From Flavobacterium palustre (GTDB taxonomy: Bacteria > Bacteroidota > Bacteroidia > Flavobacteriales > Flavobacteriaceae), in the NCBI RefSeq assembly GCF_014639535.1, contig NZ_BMGA01000001.1, positions 62,001 through 126,000 on the forward strand: a stretch of DNA of 64,000 nt, written 5' to 3'. Numbering within the stretch: position 1 is the stretch's first letter; every line of letters begins with the position of its first letter. Under the pieces are notes generated by a model. That model did no database searches and was not told the DNA's origin. It was given only the letters and a program-made list of their open reading frames with translations. Both the position numbers and the translations under genes were made by a program. Shown piece by piece: positions 61,032 through 64,000 of the stretch.

Positions 61032-63035
61032 CTACAATAATTCTAAGGTTATAGTAGTATTTTTTACAATATTCTGCCCTGCCTGTAACGATTGTTTTTT
61101 TACCTTGCCCATTCCGTTAGTTCTCACTTTCATCCCTAAATTTTCCAACAAAGCAATAGCATCCATTCCCGGCATCCCTTTTACATCTGGTATTAACTGC
61201 TGGTTTTTTTGAAGTTTTGCATAATACTCATTGTAATTTTTCTCTTGTTTAGGAATCTTTCTGTCCAGTTTTTTGATTTCATTTGTCGAAGGCACTTCAG
61301 TAAAAATCTTTTGGGCTATTCGTTTAAAAACTGGTCCCGCAACTCCTGCTCCATAAAAATCCCCTTTTGCTGTACTTGGTTTATGAACCACTACAATACA
61401 GGAATATTTAGGATGATCAGCCGGAAAATAACCTACAAAAGAAGAAGCATAATGCATTGGAGTACCATCTCTTTTCCCATAGTTCACCTGTGCTGTTCCT
61501 GTCTTTCCAGCCATCGAAAAATCTTTCGAATATAATTTAGAAGCTGTTCCTTTTTGTACCACATTTTTCAAAACCGCTTTTAGCTTCAAAAGTGTTGCTT
61601 GCGAACAAACCTTTGGATTAATCACTTCCGGTTCTATTTTTTTGATGGTTTTATTCCATTCTTTAATTTCAGAAACAAATTGTGGCTTCACCATCACTCC
61701 ATTATTAGCCACAGCATTATAAAAAGCTAAGGTTTGCATTGGAGTTACAGAAACGCCGTAACCAAAAGCCATCCATGGTAATGAAATATTAGACCAGTTT
61801 TTATCCGTAGGCTGCGGAATAAATGGACGTCCTTCCCCTTTAAAATCCATATTCAACCTTTTGTTGAAACCGTAAGAATTAACACGATTCACAAACTTAG
61901 ACGGATTGTTTTTGTAATTATCATACACCGCCTGAACCAAAACCGTGTTTGACGATAATTCAAAACCTCTTCCTAAAGAAATTTTTCCGTAACCACCTTG
62001 GTGCGAATCTCTAACCGACTTACCAGAATATTTTATTATTCCTCCATGTGTATCATAAACCGTACTGGTATCGGCAACTTTATCTTCTAAAATAGTCATT
62101 AAATCAACCAATTTAAAAGTAGATCCTGGTTCGTGAGATTCGGCTACTGCGTAATTAGTAGTTTCATAATAGGTTCCATCACTAGCTCTTCCTAAATTAG
62201 AAATTGCTTTTACCTGACCTGTGTGGGTTTCCATTACCACCACACAACCATGATCGGCTTCGTAATCTTGTAATTGTTTCAATAAAGCATGATGTGCAAT
62301 ATCCTGAATATACACATCAATTGTCGAGATTACATCGTATCCATCCTGAGGATCCACCTCATTCAAATCTCTGATAGGTTTCCACTGTCCTTTAGCAATT
62401 TTTTGCTTTAAAATTTTACCATCCTTACCATTCAGATAATCTCTGTAAGCCCATTCGATTCCTTTTCCATCCGAATGTCCTGCGTCATATTTTCTTTCGT
62501 AACCAATGGTTCTTTCGGCAATTTTACCAATAGGATGCTCACGTACCGTTTTTTGTTCGATTATAATTCCGCCTTTGTAAGCACCTAATTCAAATAAAGG
62601 AAAGCTCTTTATTTTCATATAATCGGTATAGCTCAAATCTCTGGCAACCAAATAATAGCGATTATTATTGGCTCTGGCTTTTCTCAATTCGTTTTGATAA
62701 TATCCCGCTGGTTTTCCTAAAACAGTAGCTAACGAATCGGCAAGAGCATTAACATTTTTCTCGAAAGTTTCTCTCTTTGGTGCCAAAGCATCAAATCGGA
62801 TGATGTATTTTGGAATTGAAGTAGCCAATAAACTCCCGTCTGCCGAATAAATATTTCCTTTGTTAGCAGGAATAACAAAATTTCGAACCGTTCTTTCTTT
62901 AGCTAACTCTCTATAATACTCACCTTCAACCCACTGAATATTAGTCAGCTTAACCGCAATTGCTATTGCCATCAAAAAGATACCACAAGCAACTAAATAG
63001 ATACGGTACGATATGTATTTATCATCTACTGCCAT
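61032..63035 (-). CDS. ftsI: Septal penicillin-binding protein (FtsI/PBP3) with PASTA domain
   Basis: A 667-residue class B transpeptidase. One membrane segment (about 10-30), a pedestal domain, then the penicillin-binding domain: SxxK S305-T-F-K308, SxN S361-S-N363, KTG 510-512. The last 60 residues form a PASTA domain (LIPDVKGMPGMDAIALLENL), which proteobacterial FtsI lacks but Bacteroidota and Gram-positive homologues have. It cross-links septal peptidoglycan with FtsW. It overlaps ftsL by 10 bases. Confidence 0.95.
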   Translation of the reverse strand: MAVDDKYISYRIYLVACGIFLMAIAIAVKLTNIQWVEGEYYRELAKERTVRNFVIPANKGNIYSADGSLLATSIPKYIIRFDALAPKRETFEKNVNALADSLATVLGKPAGYYQNELRKARANNNRYYLVARDLSYTDYMKIKSFPLFELGAYKGGIIIEQKTVREHPIGKIAERTIGYERKYDAGHSDGKGIEWAYRDYLNGKDGKILKQKIAKGQWKPIRDLNEVDPQDGYDVISTIDVYIQDIAHHALLKQLQDYEADHGCVVVMETHTGQVKAISNLGRASDGTYYETTNYAVAESHEPGSTFKLVDLMTILEDKVADTSTVYDTHGGIIKYSGKSVRDSHQGGYGKISLGRGFELSSNTVLVQAVYDNYKNNPSKFVNRVNSYGFNKRLNMDFKGEGRPFIPQPTDKNWSNISLPWMAFGYGVSVTPMQTLAFYNAVANNGVMVKPQFVSEIKEWNKTIKKIEPEVINPKVCSQATLLKLKAVLKNVVQKGTASKLYSKDFSMAGKTGTAQVNYGKRDGTPMHYASSFVGYFPADHPKYSCIVVVHKPSTAKGDFYGAGVAGPVFKRIAQKIFTEVPSTNEIKKLDRKIPKQEKNYNEYYAKLQKNQQLIPDVKGMPGMDAIALLENLGMKVRTNGMGKVKKQSLQAGQNIVKNTTITLELL

Positions 63036-63373
63036 AATTTCTTAAGGAAACTTTTCTCTTCTTCTTTCTTCACTTTTATTTTCACTGGAGGTACAGTTGA
63101 CGGAAAAATTTGTTTTTCCACCATCTTTTCAGAAACGGTTGATTCCATTCGCAACTTCATTAATTCCGAACGTCTGTCAACAAATTCTGAGCGCAATTCT
63201 TTAACCTCTGAGGTTAATTCGGCTATTTTAAACACTTTTTGTTCGTATCGCTGTGTATTTGCAATCATAATTATTGCCAGAACAATCAAAAAAACAATAA
63301 AACGCCAATTTTTAATCGCATCTTCATCGATTAAAAACCTTGCTTTTAACAGATTGTAAATACTCGTTTTCAT
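63026..63373 (-). CDS. ftsL: FtsL-like cell division protein
   Basis: A 115-residue bitopic protein: cytoplasmic N-terminus, one membrane segment (WRFIVFLIVLAIIMIAN), then a coiled coil (KVFKIAELTSEVKELRSEFV) typical of FtsL. The family is poorly conserved, so the call depends on topology, size and position between rsmH and ftsI. It joins FtsQ and FtsB-type proteins in the divisome. Confidence 0.85.
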   Translation of the reverse strand: MKTSIYNLLKARFLIDEDAIKNWRFIVFLIVLAIIMIANTQRYEQKVFKIAELTSEVKELRSEFVDRRSELMKLRMESTVSEKMVEKQIFPSTVPPVKIKVKKEEEKSFLKKLWQ

Positions 63374-63380
63374 GGTTTAT

Positions 63381-64000
63381 CTAAATCTTTTCAGCAATTC
63401 TTAACTTAGCACTTCTTGCTCTGTTATTAACTTTAATCTCTTCGTTATCAGGAACAATTAATTTCCCGATAGTTTTGAACGGAACCGAAAAATTCCCAAA
63501 AAAGTCACGTTCAGGTTCTCCTTCAAACATGCCGTTTTTTATAAATCTTTTAACCAAACGATCTTCCAGAGAATGATACGAAATCACACTTAATCGTCCC
63601 CCGGGATTCAAAATCTCTAATGATTGTTCTAAAAATTCTTTTAAAACATCCATTTCCTGATTCACTTCAATTCGAATAGCCTGATAAATTTGTGCTAACA
63701 CTTTATTTCGAACTCTTTCCGGTAAATATTTCGCCAAAACCTCCTTCAATTCGTCGGTAGTTTTTATCGGTCTGTGTACTCTGGCTTCAATAATAGTTCT
63801 TGATAAAGCAGGTGCATTTTTCAACTCTCCGTAATCATAAAAAACCCTTCTCAAATTAGCATCGTCATACTCATTAACTACTTTATAAGCATTAAGATCG
63901 TTTTTCTGACTCATTCTCATGTCTAATCCAGCATCAAATCGGGTTGAAAAACCTCTTTCCGGCACATCAAATTGATGAGAAGAGACTCCTAAATCGCCTA
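63381..64000 (-). CDS. rsmH: 16S rRNA m4C1402 methyltransferase RsmH, 5' end beyond the window
   Basis: The frame runs off the right edge; about 206 codons are visible. At the edge it reads GDLGVSSHQFDVPERGFSTR, then FDAGLDMRM, the conserved RsmH region, so the true gene extends past 64000 and the in-frame GTG at 63965 is not its start. ALSRTIIEARVHRPIKTTDE, the GGRLSVISYHSLEDRLVKRF motif and the C-terminal NNRARSAKLRIAEK are typical. It methylates N4 of C1402 in 16S rRNA. It heads the visible part of the dcw cluster. Confidence 0.95.
   Translation of the reverse strand, partial: GDLGVSSHQFDVPERGFSTRFDAGLDMRMSQKNDLNAYKVVNEYDDANLRRVFYDYGELKNAPALSRTIIEARVHRPIKTTDELKEVLAKYLPERVRNKVLAQIYQAIRIEVNQEMDVLKEFLEQSLEILNPGGRLSVISYHSLEDRLVKRFIKNGMFEGEPERDFFGNFSVPFKTIGKLIVPDNEEIKVNNRARSAKLRIAEKI

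Overview
The window comes from the chromosome of a member of Bacteroidota, most likely Flavobacterium or a close relative. Evidence: low G+C, Bacteroidota-type promoters (TAnnTTTG -7 boxes), almost no Shine-Dalgarno sequences, a SusC/SusD pair, a tRNA gene without encoded CCA, an FtsZ with a long C-terminal linker, and a MurE with the meso-diaminopimelate DNPR motif. Genes are packed closely; no intergenic gap exceeds 300 bases. I see no phage, insertion sequence or CRISPR array.

Layout. (1) 1-8031, minus strand: the str and S10 operons in order rpsL, rpsG, fusA, rpsJ, rplC, rplD, rplW, rplB, rpsS, rplV, rpsC, rplP, rpmC (cut by the window edge). tuf is not between fusA and rpsJ. An internal promoter with an unusual set of inverted repeats lies between rpsJ and rplC. 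(2) 8284-14095: an outer-membrane uptake unit (SusC receptor, SusD-like lipoprotein, third lipoprotein). (3) 14156-22907: rlmB, a rhomboid protease, rarA, a secreted protein with EK repeats, a HAD nucleotidase, radC, an Mpl-type ligase, a TPR protein and a GT-B glycosyltransferase. (4) 23029-29610: a 2193-residue alpha-2-macroglobulin with a SusC-type carboxypeptidase-regulatory plus TonB-plug module inserted just before its A2M core domain. This is the most unusual gene here. (5) 29680-33242, minus: hpt, adk, a CNNM/CBS/CorC protein and obg. (6) 33342-37778: a helical-repeat protein, purK, purE and an M3 metallopeptidase. (7) 37825-39579, minus: a UbiA-like membrane protein and an orphan RES-domain protein. 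(8) 39717-47185: gcvP, then a KAS III-like synthase, a methyltransferase, a GT2 glycosyltransferase and an MlaE/MlaF-type ABC transporter lacking an adjacent MCE gene. (9) 47224-64000, minus: the dcw cluster rsmH (partial), ftsL, ftsI, murE, mraY, murD, ftsW, murG, murC, ftsQ, ftsA, ftsZ, followed by a yqeY gene, tRNA-Arg(TCG) and an MtfA-type peptidase.

How the genes work together. Block 1 makes ribosomes and block 9 builds the septum and its peptidoglycan, with Mpl recycling muropeptides. hpt, adk, purK and purE serve purine metabolism. The SusCD unit imports an unidentified nutrient.

Two cross-cutting patterns deserve attention. First, many intergenic gaps hold hairpin-forming tracts built from short repeated words, in about five families that recur at unlinked places, including inside the ribosomal and dcw operons. 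Second, three genes have the -7 box exactly four bases before their ATG, which predicts leaderless mRNAs.
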